From the NCBI GenBank assembly GCA_030141605.1, contig JAQGDQ010000266.1, positions 131,501 to 195,500 on the forward strand: a DNA stretch of 64,000 nucleotides, given 5' to 3'. This document shows positions 30,889-42,044 of this stretch, piece after piece. The DNA comes from Tubiluchus corallicola. Lineage: Eukaryota; Priapulida; Priapulimorpha; Priapulimorphida; Tubiluchidae. The notes beneath the pieces are model-generated. The model was not told where the DNA came from. It did not search any database and was given only the letters and a program-made list of their open reading frames with translations. How positions within the stretch are numbered: the stretch's first letter is position 1; each line of letters begins with the position of its first letter. Position numbers and translations under genes: made by a program.

Positions 30889-33800
30889 CCCATACCACCG
30901 AAATTAAACTATATGATGTGATTATATACAGGTCCTTGTTCTTAGATATTCGTGCGTTCGTTAAACTGTTCTTGCATATCTACGGTTGTAACGTGCATGG
31001 CAGCTTCCGACATGAACAGACTCGTGTAGTAGTTTACGTCGTGTGAGTGTGGTGTTTGTTCAGTTAGTGGTGTCTTTTGGTTGGTCATCCCAGTTGCAGA
31101 GTTTGAAAAGACAAAACAAACCCCAATCATTTTTGGCTCTTCAATGCTGCGCATATCTCAATATGTATTCTACCTTTTGTTCAAATGTGGAAGTAAAATA
31201 ATATTAATAATAAAAAGATCTTTTTTATAGCCTGTAAACGATAATGACTATTAGCCATGGTTAGTAAATACTGCGGGAGGGCCAGTTTAATCGCTTGTAA
31301 TAATAGCTATAGGAAGCCAGCGTATACCAACGATTACTACTACTCTCGCAGGTATCGAAAAGAGGTCATCAACTTTATCAGTTATAACGTATGGTGACTT
31401 TGTCCATGAGGTCAGAAATTATTGGCCAACTTGAGTAGGCAGATGCTTTTTGGTGGTAGATATTTCCACACTGTTTGGTGACAAGTAAGACTTTGTCTCA
31501 TTGCTGTAATCGTATCTTTGGAAAGTGCTATGAGCGTACCGACAAACCGTTGAGAGCCGAATCCACGTTTGAGGTGACGAGGCACCCCCAGAACGGTACA
31601 ATAACCGAGAGACCGTAAGTTGCACAATTTAGTATTTGCTTGCCTGATGGTAGCGGTTGCGTGGAAGCTGGACTTAACCTCCTTGCTGTTCAAGAAATTA
31701 ATGGTGACATGAAGAGACACTGAGCTGCAACCTCATCATAGAGGCGCCCTACGTTCTCCATGGTGCCTTGCTAAGTGAGATAATGCCGGTTGATCATTAC
31801 AGCGCTAGCGAGAACTAAATCATTTGGGGTGACGTGTAGTTACCCCCTTTTAGTTATGTTTAGCTGTTGTGTATTATTTGCCAATTTATTTGTTAGTTTA
31901 TTGACTTGATACTGTAAGTCCAAGGCTTAAAGGGTTTTGTCTATTTTGTGAATACGGTGAAAGGTAAACATATTTAGCTCATGCAAAAGTAGTTAAATTA
32001 GTGTTTGATTAGTGATAGTGATTCTTTTACATATATTTTCTTTGTTGTTGTTTAATAATTATTTCTACAAAATTTATGCAATTGGTGTTCGTGCATATTA
32101 GTTGCCTATGCATTGTCGTTCGCATTACCACAATGATTGCAACGAATTACTCCAAGCAAAATAAACTGCACATCCCACATCCCTCTGCTCAATAGACAGG
32201 CCCCTAGACTGCCTATAAGCTTGCCACTGTCTGGAGCTGACAGGTAGATGATTAGTCCCCCCCCCCACTTTTTTAGCTCGGTCAGGCCAGTCAACTTGTT
32301 ATCCAGCGACTACCTTCGATCAAACAACCTACCCCCCAATCGTCAGGTAGTTACAACGGTATATGTAGGTAAATTTTCACAATAATTACTTTTGGATTAC
32401 TCGCTTGCAAATAACTACATAGAACAGTTTCTTTTCGTCCTAATTTTGGTCTTGTTCATGTAATACAGACTTTGATATCTACTCACTGTAAATTGCCTGC
32501 TAAATTTTCATGAATGTGGATTCTACTTCAGTTTCCTAACAGCTAACTTATTAGCATCATTTCAGAATCAGTAAGGGACAAATTGGCTTTCCCATTACTT
32601 GGGTTCACCAGTACACATCCTAGTAGTCTTTCATACACAAATGTTAACACAAAAAGATATTTCTTTACATCTAGCTTCTTTACCTTAAGAAATTATGCTT
32701 TATATGTCCGTTTTAATTGTGTGAATGACTTACATAGCGAGAGAGAGGAAAAGAAGCAGGGAGGACAGAGAGAAAGAAAAAGAAGCAAAAGAAAGATAAA
32801 AGACAGAGGGGAGAGAGGAAGCTAGGGGAAAGTAAGAAGGGGGGAGAGAGTAAATCATAACGCAAAACAGATTCATGACAACAGTAAACAGTATTCTAAA
32901 ACGGACTATGGCAACTGTAAATAGTTCTAAATGACATATTCCGGCAGTTGAGCAGAAAAACCTAGATAAGCGAGTACCCAATGCTTTGCGTTCGGCACTA
33001 GCTTGTGAAGAAATTGTCGCTATTAGCTGACGCACAGCTAAACGGCAAATAGTCCTACTATTAACATGTTAAAAATAATAAACTATATAAGTGTCCGAAC
33101 TCTCAAGATCTAAATACTAAATTTCATTATAACAGTTCAAATCACAAATCATACTATTCACAATGACGCATTCCCTATCAAAGTTACATGTAAAAGGTAA
33201 TTTTAAAGCTGTTAAAAGTGAAAAAATTTCTCTAACCTAAAAATGATTTTCAGTAAAACGGTAACGTGACCAAAAGCAGTGGATTTTAACTGTACACAGC
33301 TGCTGAGATTTGTTAACAACGAGTTATTCATTACAACGTTCAACGTTCTTGTAACGTAGACTAAATAAGTAATGGCTCGTTCAGATGTAGATACTTCTCT
33401 CGCAACTTGTTGCGCAACTTCCCTCTGGGAATAAAGTTGCACATGTAAACGGTTTGGCAACTTATCACGCAACTTATTACAAACACAGCAAGAGTTAACT
33501 TGCGCGATAAGTTGCGAGAGAAGTTGCCAAGTCGTTCACACGTGCAACTTTACTCTCAGAGAGAAGTTGCGCAACGTGAGAACTCTCTACGTCTGAACGC
33601 GCCATAAGATGAAGAAATAAAATCGAATAACCAAAAATTTGTCAAATCAACATGCTGATTTATGTTTAGCCGCATGTTCTAATTAATATGAGATAAAAAA
33701 AAGTGGGTGTAAGCTTAGAAATCTATCCAAATCAGCGATACCCAGGCCCAGAAGAAGATAAAGTACTGACACACATTTTACTTAATTTCGATTTTGATCT

Positions 33801-36800
33801 AGGCCCATTTTCAGTGGTAAGTAACCCCCCCCCGCGCGCTCCAAAATAAGGTACGTTTGGTTGAACTCTTGAGCTTCGCGATATTAAAAATGTTAAACAA
33901 GTAGTAATGTCACATACTTCGTAAAGAAAAGTAAATGTTTTCCGGTTTACTGTTTCTGTGTAGAACCGGCTTTCGCATCAGATGGATAAAAGTTACTGTT
34001 ATGTCGATTGCGCTAAGCTTTGGGTTGTTGGACATGTCCAGGTTAGCCTTCTCAAGTCTCTCACAGTCGAGAATGCTGATCTGCTCCAAGTTTCTCATCT
34101 CTGAAAACGCCTTTGCTTCGATGATTTGGAGATTTTTCATGCTCCACAGGCTGATGGTACTGTGCACATCAGCATGGAGGTCACCTTCCCGGAGCTGCTC
34201 CAAACTGGACTTGCTTATCGCCAGCTCTTTTTTGATGGTTTTTCCAGCTAGGGTCATTGCTGGAAGGTGATACTCCTTGAAGTTGAACAAGTGCAGCACG
34301 TCAATTTCATCTGGAATGGTGGCCTCGATTATTTCTAGATGGACAGAATAGAGGTTTATTCTCCTACCACAGTACATTTCACAGTTTGCAAAGTCTTCGT
34401 AGTCGCAGATATCAAGTCTCCTCCCGCACGCTCTGATGGGTGGCTCGGTTGTGACAGGAGGAGTGTAGCAATCAGCCAATTCTTCATCGGTACAGTTTGT
34501 TTCAGATATGAGCCATTGATGAGCCTTAGTCCAACCTAATCGACAGTCGCATACCAGATTGTCACCTAGTGGCAAGAATTAACAATAAAAATTGATCAGT
34601 CGATTTTAAAACATGAATCTATAGCTCAGAACGGGTTAAGGGGGAATGCGTTATTAACGTCAATCCCTCGTCATCAGCATGTTAATTTTTCACTTGAAAT
34701 TCACTCAGGTGACATTGATTATAGTCGTCGAAAAGTGCTCCAGTATCTCGAAACATGGTTTCTGTTTACATTGTACTGTACTGTATGTGTGTATGAGTAG
34801 CCTGTAGGCCGTATTATCCGGAGTTCTGCCTAATTAACTGTCATTAGGCCATTTACTTATTCAATATAAATAGGCTTCTTATCACATTTACATATTTACA
34901 GATTATATAGATATATAATATATAATATATATTCTCGCTATTGCTAGTCTGAACATATTAAAAAATGTTGCTTATTTTACTGTACATAATAACAATATTT
35001 CTTCTGATCACTGTATGATGACATTTAGTCTAATTGGGTTAAATTATCTTAAGACACGTAAAATAGAAAGTAAGTTACGTCATTACGAGCTGCGGTTAAT
35101 AGATAAAAAGGAATCAAAATGAATTTTTGATATGCTGTGTAGTTAACCTGTCCAATAAAGTTTAGCGAATTCCCATCCCCTAGGGATTATGCTAAAACCA
35201 GGGTTCCATGGAGCCGCGACTTTTTGCGACGACCGAATGGCGCCAAAAAATTCTCTCGTCTGTTTTGTGGCAAATCGTTTGTGCAAAGCTCTGAATAGTT
35301 TCGCAGGATTTTTGCCACATTTTTGCAAATTTGATGTAATAAACGGTGTCGGCCAAGGAGTCGATTGATGCATAGACTACCTGATCAACAACTTATCCAA
35401 CCTAAAATCTGCTACATGCAAATTGAGCTTACAACTCATCTTTATTGTAACTCATCTTTTATATGTTGTTCACTTGTATGTATTATTAGTTCCTGCTTTA
35501 CGAGCGCGACTGCAAAATATTTTAAATATTTGTTCAAACTATGCTAATAATGGTGGCTTGATTTTTTTAATCAGTCTAAAACGTATTGCAAATATTTTAT
35601 GCCGAATAAGATGCGACATATTGCGCAAGGCTGCCTAACTCTTGATTTGTATTAACCCACAGAAACCTAATGATCTTTCTAGGATATATGCAAAAAAATA
35701 GTAGAAAGCATTTAAAATAGCGTCATTGTGAGTACGGTTTAAGAAGACGAATCACTGAATCCACGAATCCCGATGTAAGTCATATCCACTAACGCACGAT
35801 TTTCTCCATTATACTCTTACAATGCCAATTATTTTAAAAAACAGTTTACAAAACGAAAATGTATTTTTTTAATTATAATCAGGCAAAACAACAACCTATT
35901 TGTTGCATTTCAATGGATCACGGAACCTGTCTTTCATTTGACCCAAATTTATTATTAGCAATACCAAAAGCTCATTATTAAGTGATAACAAAAGAAATAG
36001 TTGGTCAAAAATGTCAGTGCCCCTATTGTCTGCCTATTGTCTGGCTGTTGTCTGGCTATTGTCTGGCTATTGTTTGGCTATTGTCTGGCTATTGTTTGGC
36101 TATTGTTTGGCTATTGTCTGATTAACATGTTTTTATAATTGGTTTGACTTGCATGGAATGTTTATAAAATATTTAGCACCCATGTTCCTTCCAAAAGGCT
36201 CGAAATTTTTCGCTAAAAGGCCGCAAGCCTTCTTGAAAAATTGTTTTTTAACTAGTGTACGTAAAAAGAGTCTTTTGAGTAAATTCACTTCGAATATTCT
36301 GATTTTAGCATCAGTTTTCGTTATGACATGAACCCATAATCCAAGATGGTCGCTCATTGGTCAAGCAGTTTTGAATGAAAAAGAAGCATATAGCATTTGC
36401 ATCTTAATATAGAGTGTAAGGAATAAAAACTAATAATATTAGTAAATCCCAGCTTTATTAATTTTCTGATTACTAAATTTGCATTGGTTTAGTTAATTAG
36501 TATTAGTAAATTATGTCTTTAGGGTTGTTTCCTATATCTATCCGATATAAAACCGCTCTTACTATAGGCTAATTGGGGAACAGATATCTAGGAAATTAAC
36601 TGTGAAACAAGTGCAGAAATTTTACACACCTTTTACTGCAAAATTTGGGATTAGATATAGACATGCTTGCTTGTAAAGATACGCTATGTTATGTGATAGC
36701 CCTAGTCATAAACAATCCATATGTGACATATATAGCAATATGAGCAAAATATACGATGCTGCTACTGAGTGTATACCTGGCCATAATTTGGGAGAAAGAC

Positions 36801-38039
36801 AAAAGCGGAATTACAAGGTTGGATATACAAGGCAAAAGAAAAACACATAGAGGCTATATTTTTTATTTTTGGATAAGTCAAGGGAAGGATGAAACCTAAG
36901 TACATCAGCACTTTATAAAATAGTACAAATTACATCTGTGTCATTTTATCTTTATTGTTCGGTACCATACTCTCGCAGGGATTTATCTTCATAAAATTTA
37001 TGCAGTCTATAAAGTCCACTGTGCTTAAAAACTATCATATTAGCTTAAATTAATCTAACAATTATAGGCCAATTGCAATTAGTTCAGTATTTAGCGAAAT
37101 TCTTGAGCATATAATTTTGATGAGATACTCTCATTATTTGGACATTACCGATAGCCAGTTTTGCTTTACTCGCAGCTTAGGTACTGACATATGCATATAT
37201 GTGCTCAAAGAAATTGTTGATTTTTACAATTGGAGTAATTGCATGTTTTACAGTTTTCACGTTAGTAATGATATCAGACAGCATGAAGTTCTTTCATCTT
37301 AGCTATTTAATTTTTACTTTAAAGAACGTAGCCTTAAAACTAAATCAGCTGAAGGTGCGATGCAGTATTTGTAACAGTCTTGCACAATCTAATGTTTACT
37401 GACGATGTCTGTCTTCTGGCCAATACAATACCTGAGACGAGCCAAATTTTTGCCTATGAATCTAACGTAGTAACAAATGTTCAAAAAAGTAAATTATTTA
37501 GCATCAGTATTGTGACGTGACGATGTCAGTGTTTTGACATTAGTTAGTGCTGTAACGATGACAGTAAGCAAATTCTTAATAAAAGTGATAACCAGCCAGG
37601 TCAGGATCTTGTTAAGCGCAAAGTGCTGACATAGACGGAATCTCAGTCATATTCAACATATAAGGCACTAACAGAAACCAGAGCATTTTCATTATTGTTA
37701 GAAAGAGGTTGTAAAGCTTTTAAACACAGGTTAAGTTTAATTGAGGATGAGAAGTGTAAATTTGGCAATCCAAACATCAGAACATTCAATTATCGTAGAT
37801 GCAACTAGTTATAGAAATATAAGAAATACATGCAGTGTACAAACAACGCGACAAAAATGTATAAAAACTGTACTTAAAAATTTTACGTCACTTGGTAAGA
37901 AATAAACTAATTAATACGTAATTAAAATAGCTATCAAATATAATATGGACTAGTTTAGTTACTTATTAGTAATGTTTCTAATAATAATTCTAATTAAATC
38001 TGCTATGCGCTAGTGCAGATAAACTTCAATTATCTATTC

Positions 38040-38091
<52 letters not shown>

Positions 38092-39709
38092 GAACTGCTG
38101 ATATAGTTGTAATTGCAACTGTAATAATTATTGTACATAATAGTGAGCAATTCATATGTTTATAAATTGCATACTTTTGCCCTGCAGTTAAGGGGTGAAT
38201 GCATGCAACAACGAAGAACGCGAAATTGCGTTTGTGTGGTAATAATTCTTTTACGTAAGTCATTTTTGAAAAAATAGTATGTTTCCATTCAATATTTTAA
38301 TGAGTAGATTGTTTTGACCTACAGTTTACGATTGGATCCGGTTTTACTTTACAGAATTAAGAAGCTGTTTATATTCGTAAGCTCCAATTATTGGCAATAT
38401 TTTGACACCCATGACATCAGGGAAGTGAGCCTTCCTAGCGTTAATCTTACGAATTGTCCTCCAAAATGAAAAATAATCTTTTTGTGCTAAGTTATCAGCA
38501 AGGGCTTCTGCCAAAATATTTCCTTTATGGCGGTTACAATAACGTAGGGTATACTTAAAGCGGCGTCTCACACATCTCATTACATCAAAAAATAACACCC
38601 ATACAGGGTTTATTTACGCTAACCCATCGCAAAAAATGCAAATTAATATGTTTTTTGGTTGTGTTTTAATGTAAATGTCAACTAATAATTTATTATCGTG
38701 CAAGTATAATTGTAATTGAGTGCTTGTAATCGTGTGCTTGTACGCATGTGTTGTGTGCAGCACATTTATTCGTTATTTTTAGTTATTAGCTTTTAACTAT
38801 CGCAGTTTCATTTCACTGATTTTATGTATTGTATGCTGTATAGACTTTTTTGTCTAAAATAAAATTACAACCAATTTATCTATCAATCGCTTCTCCGGTA
38901 AATTACCCTCTACAGTCCATTAAACTTGAAATGATTCCAATTGAATTGTGAGAGACAAGTGTCTCTCGTACGAGAATTACTAGGCCTGGCACGTTTGTTT
39001 GCTTACCTGTTAGCCTTAATGCAATGTACGCAGTATTTACATCTGGATGGAGGACGGGCATTGTCATAGATGTCAAACCTACATTTGTAAATTCAATGAC
39101 ACTTATGTTTCGAGTAAAAGAGAGGTCGAGGTCAGCTTTTTCAAGCTCTGTAGAGCCTATTATACTCAAAGTAGATAGTTCTTTCATCTTTCGAAACGCG
39201 TGTGTGTCTATTTTCTTCAGGGAAGTAACATTTATGATTTCCAGTTCAACAACATCTCCATATATCGCATCAGGCCCAATCATTTCCAGCTCTATATCAC
39301 TAGTGTTTCTTGCTCGCATGTGAAAATTGAACACGTGCTTTTTGTCCAAAAATCGGTGGGGCAAAACTTTGCCCTGATAATGACTGATCGTCATGTCAGT
39401 GGTGTTTTTTAGTATCCTTCCGCTAACGTCGTCAAGCAGTTCCTCGTCGAGCGTCCACTGTTCACTGCATACTGCCATGCAGGTGGGTGGGTATTCCAGG
39501 CGATGATTGGCTTTGACCGGGTAATGGCAGTTGTACATTTCTAAAGTAGTGCATTGCGACCACCTATAGTACAGATAGTGGTCTCCTACCTTCACTTCTA
39601 ATTCATCAAACCTGCCAGTACCGCCGCGTGCGATTTTACAAAAAATAACCACCAGATGAAGCATGCATAAAAATATGTGCTTCATATTCGAATAGTTACG
39701 ATCCACCAA
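29966..39709 (-). CDS. LRR-like surface protein with two modules, gene B (3 coding exons)
   Basis: Minus-strand exons 39709-39007, 34565-33918 and 30231-29966 total 1617 nt, exactly 539 codons. Both introns are phase 1 with GT/AG ends (donors gtaagc and gtatgt; acceptors ccactag and tttctatag). Exon 1 gives a signal peptide (MKHIFLCMLHLVVIFCK; Met9 at 39685 may be the true start) and LRR module 1 (LEKADLDLS). Exon 2 begins with module 1's LRRCT cap (DNLVCDCRLGW), passes through a Thr/Pro linker (TPPVTTEPP), then a second N-cap (ACGRRLDIC, CEMYCGRR) and LRR core 2 (LEKANLDMS). Exon 3 gives LRRCT 2 (VNCDCTMRW, LDCAHPP) and a Thr/Ser stalk with a moderately hydrophobic tail. It is the only two-module member of the cluster, convergent with gene A. 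Ligand and function are unknown. Confidence 0.75.
30785..30885. repeat. (TA)n microsatellite, interrupted
   Basis: Long ta runs with two tatgtggac-type interruptions that are themselves duplicated. Confidence 0.9.
32738..32860. repeat. purine-rich (GA/GGA) tract
   Basis: About 120 bp, almost all G and A on the + strand, of the gagagaggaaaagaag type. It is polypyrimidine on the strand transcribed as gene B. Confidence 0.75.
33373..33604. mobile_element. Harbinger-like MITE with long terminal inverted repeats
   Basis: A 232-bp foldback element. The left end TGGCTCGTTCAGA and right end TCTGAACGCGCCA are inverted, and similarity between the arms extends about 100 bp inwards (gcaactt, gttgcgcaactt, aaagttgcac). 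Flanking TAA at 33370-33372 and 33605-33607 fits the TWA target duplication of PIF/Harbinger elements. It has no coding capacity and lies in gene B intron 2. Confidence 0.82.
33918..34565 (-). CDS. gene B exon 2 (LRRCT 1, linker, LRR module 2)
   Basis: 648 nt, phase 1 at both ends, so it is a symmetric exon that could be duplicated or skipped without a frameshift. It fuses a C-cap to the next N-cap and LRR core. The last codon base before donor gtatgt is at 33918. Confidence 0.8.
36020..36125. repeat. 11-bp tandem repeat (ctattgtctgg)
   Basis: About nine units of ctattgtctgg or ctattgtttgg in gene B intron 1. Confidence 0.9.
36700..37560 (+). pseudogene. LINE reverse-transcriptase relic (L2/CR1-like)
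   Basis: Broken frames on + give ECIPGHNLGERQKRNY, then NNYRPIAISSVFSEILEHII, DSQFCFTRSLGTDICIYVLK and LMFTDDVCLLANT in the order expected of an RT domain. The catalytic YADD has become FTDD, and stops interrupt the frame. It is a dead copy in gene B intron 1, antisense to the gene. Confidence 0.8.
38041..38087. repeat. (TA)n microsatellite
   Basis: An uninterrupted ta run of roughly 45 bp. Confidence 0.95.
38344..38598 (-). pseudogene. LINE ORF2 fragment (pre-RT linker region)
   Basis: The 84-codon frame contains RRRFKYTLRYCNRHKGNILA and YFSFWRTIRKINARK. This resembles the segment between the endonuclease and RT domains of many animal LINEs (FKYALR...C..., KDYKSFWK...KINxxK). Both ends are truncated. 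Confidence 0.7.
39007..39709 (-). CDS. gene B exon 1 (signal peptide and LRR module 1)
   Basis: 703 nt ending at donor gtaagc, phase 1 after RLT. The N-cap is atypical: cysteines occur as QCTTLEMYNC and TCMAVC without the CGR motif of the paralogs. The core keeps IDTHAFRKMKELSTLSI and LEKADLDLS. Confidence 0.78.
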
Positions 39710-40690
39710 AAAGTTGGTAGGTTTTCAGTTTTTTGCAGCACAATCAGCCCGGTAGCGCCAACGGAAGCGTTAGGCTTTTTTCAAAGAAAACTGTTGCCAT
39801 GGACAGATGACATCATAATTCTATGTTGTAAGTGCTGTGATAACTAAATGGACGTAACCAAATTTCGTATATTAAACCATTTGTCACGAAAACTACTGTA
39901 AACTGACATAATTACGCCATAATACTTAGACAGATTCTACTAAAAAGATTTTTCTTCCAGTATTTCAGTTCTTTCAGTTGTACATTTTTTGTACTAAATC
40001 GGCAGGTAAATAACTTGATCGGTAGACGGGACTTGTTATGTATGCTTTCTAAATAGATCGGGTATTCGTATGGAATTGTAAGCAATATTAAAGGTACGTA
40101 GGCAGGTAAAAAGAAGGGCAGAGAAGCGGGTAGATATTCAGGTTGGAAAAAACTACACATGTACATTAGTAGCAGGATAGACGTGCATCTAACTGAGAAT
40201 AGCTTTCCTGGAATATTGCAGAGAAGACCTAATCTTCTTATCTTGAAGACTAATCGTGATATGGTATGGGGTCAAACGTCTTATCAAAATCTATGGAAAA
40301 TGACGTCTGTCAGGATCCATTATGTAATTCCATGAGTATAATTATAGTTGCAACTTTGGCCACTAGGTGACTCTAATACGTCATTTTCAGCTAAACGTGC
40401 AAGGAAGCCATTGAATGCTAGGGACTGATCATAGGTTGCTTGTAGCTAATTGTAGTTTACGGCAATTTCGGCAGTTTTTTGTAGAATAATTGTCCGTTTA
40501 AATTAGAGACAATTACTATCTAATTAATTTAATAATGAGATGTCAGAATCTGGCACCTTGTGGCCGACTTCGCAAACCAATTCCTGAAAATAGTAGATCC
40601 TCTTCCCGCTTGACGCCGACCATGTACTCGGCTTTACTAATTTATACTAATAAATTAGTTCTTTTTTCTGGCTTAAAATTAATAAAATTT
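39710..40690. other. intergenic, upstream of gene B
   Basis: The probable gene B promoter region. No clear TATA box or element was identified. Confidence 0.45.
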
Positions 40691-41112
40691 TGTTTATGAA
40701 AACCAATATAAAATTGGCTTTGGAAATGCGATAACCAAGAGGTTATGCTAGATGCGAGCACATGTCTAGGTTTAAACTGAAGCATATCGCTACAGCAGCG
40801 GCCGACCAGCTTGTGGCACCTGGCAATTGTTAGTAAATATAGTTTGTACTAGCGAGAAAAGAAGTTTATAAGAAATGTGAAACAGGAACAGTTAGGCAGG
40901 TCACTAAGAGTAGGATAGCGAGAAAAAACAGTTTGGATAAAGATGGTCATGGGAGTGGGTTTTATATATTATATTATATTTTTAGCTTTTTGAGAGGTGA
41001 TTGAGTTAAAATTTAGGCACGATAGTAATCAATAATTATCAGATAGCTTGAGCTAATGTAGAGAAGAGAATTTTTGTTATTTTCATATGTACATATAGTT
41101 ATAATATTTTTT
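40691..41112. repeat. about 422-bp direct repeat, copy 1
   Basis: Starts gtttatgaaaaccaatataa and ends tagttataatattttt. It recurs nearly identically, in the same orientation, at 41354-41777. No coding content or transposon ends are visible. Confidence 0.9.
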
Positions 41113-41353
41113 AAATGAACTTTTATATTTATATATTATTAATAAGATTATCAGGATTATTAATACTCATAACCTCTTAGTAAATTAAAATTTTTCATAA
41201 GTTATTAGTGAAAATTTTTTATTTTTATTTTGATATTTTGAAATTGTAAAGAGAGAAGAAAGTAGAGTTGGTTGTAGGTTATAGTATGTTAGTGAGCAGA
41301 AAGGAGTAAGATCAGCAAAACCTTAGATGACAGGGGTGTGCACCATATTTGTT

Positions 41354-41777
41354 TGTTTATGAAAACCAATATAAAATTGGCCCTGGAAATGTGAATACCA
41401 AGAGGTTATGCTAGATGCGAGCACATGTCTAGGTTTAAACTGAAGCATTTCGCTACTGCAGTGGCCGACCAACTAGTGGCACCTGGCAATTGTTAGTAAA
41501 TATAGTTTGTACTAGCGAGAACAGAAGTTTATAAGAAATGTGAAACAGGAAAAGTTAGGCAGGTCAGTAAGAGTAGGATAGCGAGAAAAAAACAGTTTGG
41601 ATAAAGATGGTCATGGGAGTGGGTTTTACATATTATATTATATTTTTTAGCTTTTTGAGAGGTGATTAAGTTAAAATTTAGGTACGATAGTAATCAATAA
41701 TTATCAAATAGCTTGAGCTAATGTGGAGAGGAGAATTTTTGTTATTTTCATATGTACATATAGTTATAATATTTTTC
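41354..41777. repeat. about 422-bp direct repeat, copy 2
   Basis: Same order and orientation as 40691-41112, with scattered substitutions (for example gctttgg/gccctgg near the start). About 240 bp of unrelated AT-rich sequence separates the copies. Confidence 0.9.
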
Positions 41778-42044
41778 AATGAATACGTTATGAAAGGAGT
41801 GAGGATAACGAAAAGACAAATACAATTACAGATTTTTGGAGTCATCAGGAGGTAACTTGGAAGTCGAGTTTCGGCTGCTCAACCCCAACTCTTAGTCTTC
41901 ACAAGTGCAGCCGACCATACGTTGTTAAAGCTGAGCTCTGCAACTGTACGGCCCTCCGTATTACATAAATACACACATATATATACGAACACAGGGATTT
42001 CTTAAAACGGTTTTGTTATTTTTATAAGTAAGTTGTATTGCTTA

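Larger units (their letters stand above)
30232..33917 (-). other. gene B intron 2
   Basis: 3.7 kb intron holding TA microsatellites (30785-30885), a purine-rich tract (32738-32860) and a Harbinger-like MITE (33373-33604). Two copies of atggcgtcagaacaatgg sit 25 bp apart near 30573. The remainder shows nothing recognisable. Confidence 0.6.
34566..39006 (-). other. gene B intron 1
   Basis: 4.4 kb intron containing an 11-bp minisatellite (36020-36125), a LINE relic on + (36700-37560), a (TA)n tract (38041-38087) and another LINE fragment on - (38344-38598). A minus-strand frame at 35143-35373 may be a further LINE scrap, but I could not place it. Confidence 0.6.

Noticed and set aside
35143-35373. 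76-codon minus ORF, perhaps a LINE fragment
   Set aside because: Basic composition and setting are suggestive, but no motif is clear enough to assign.
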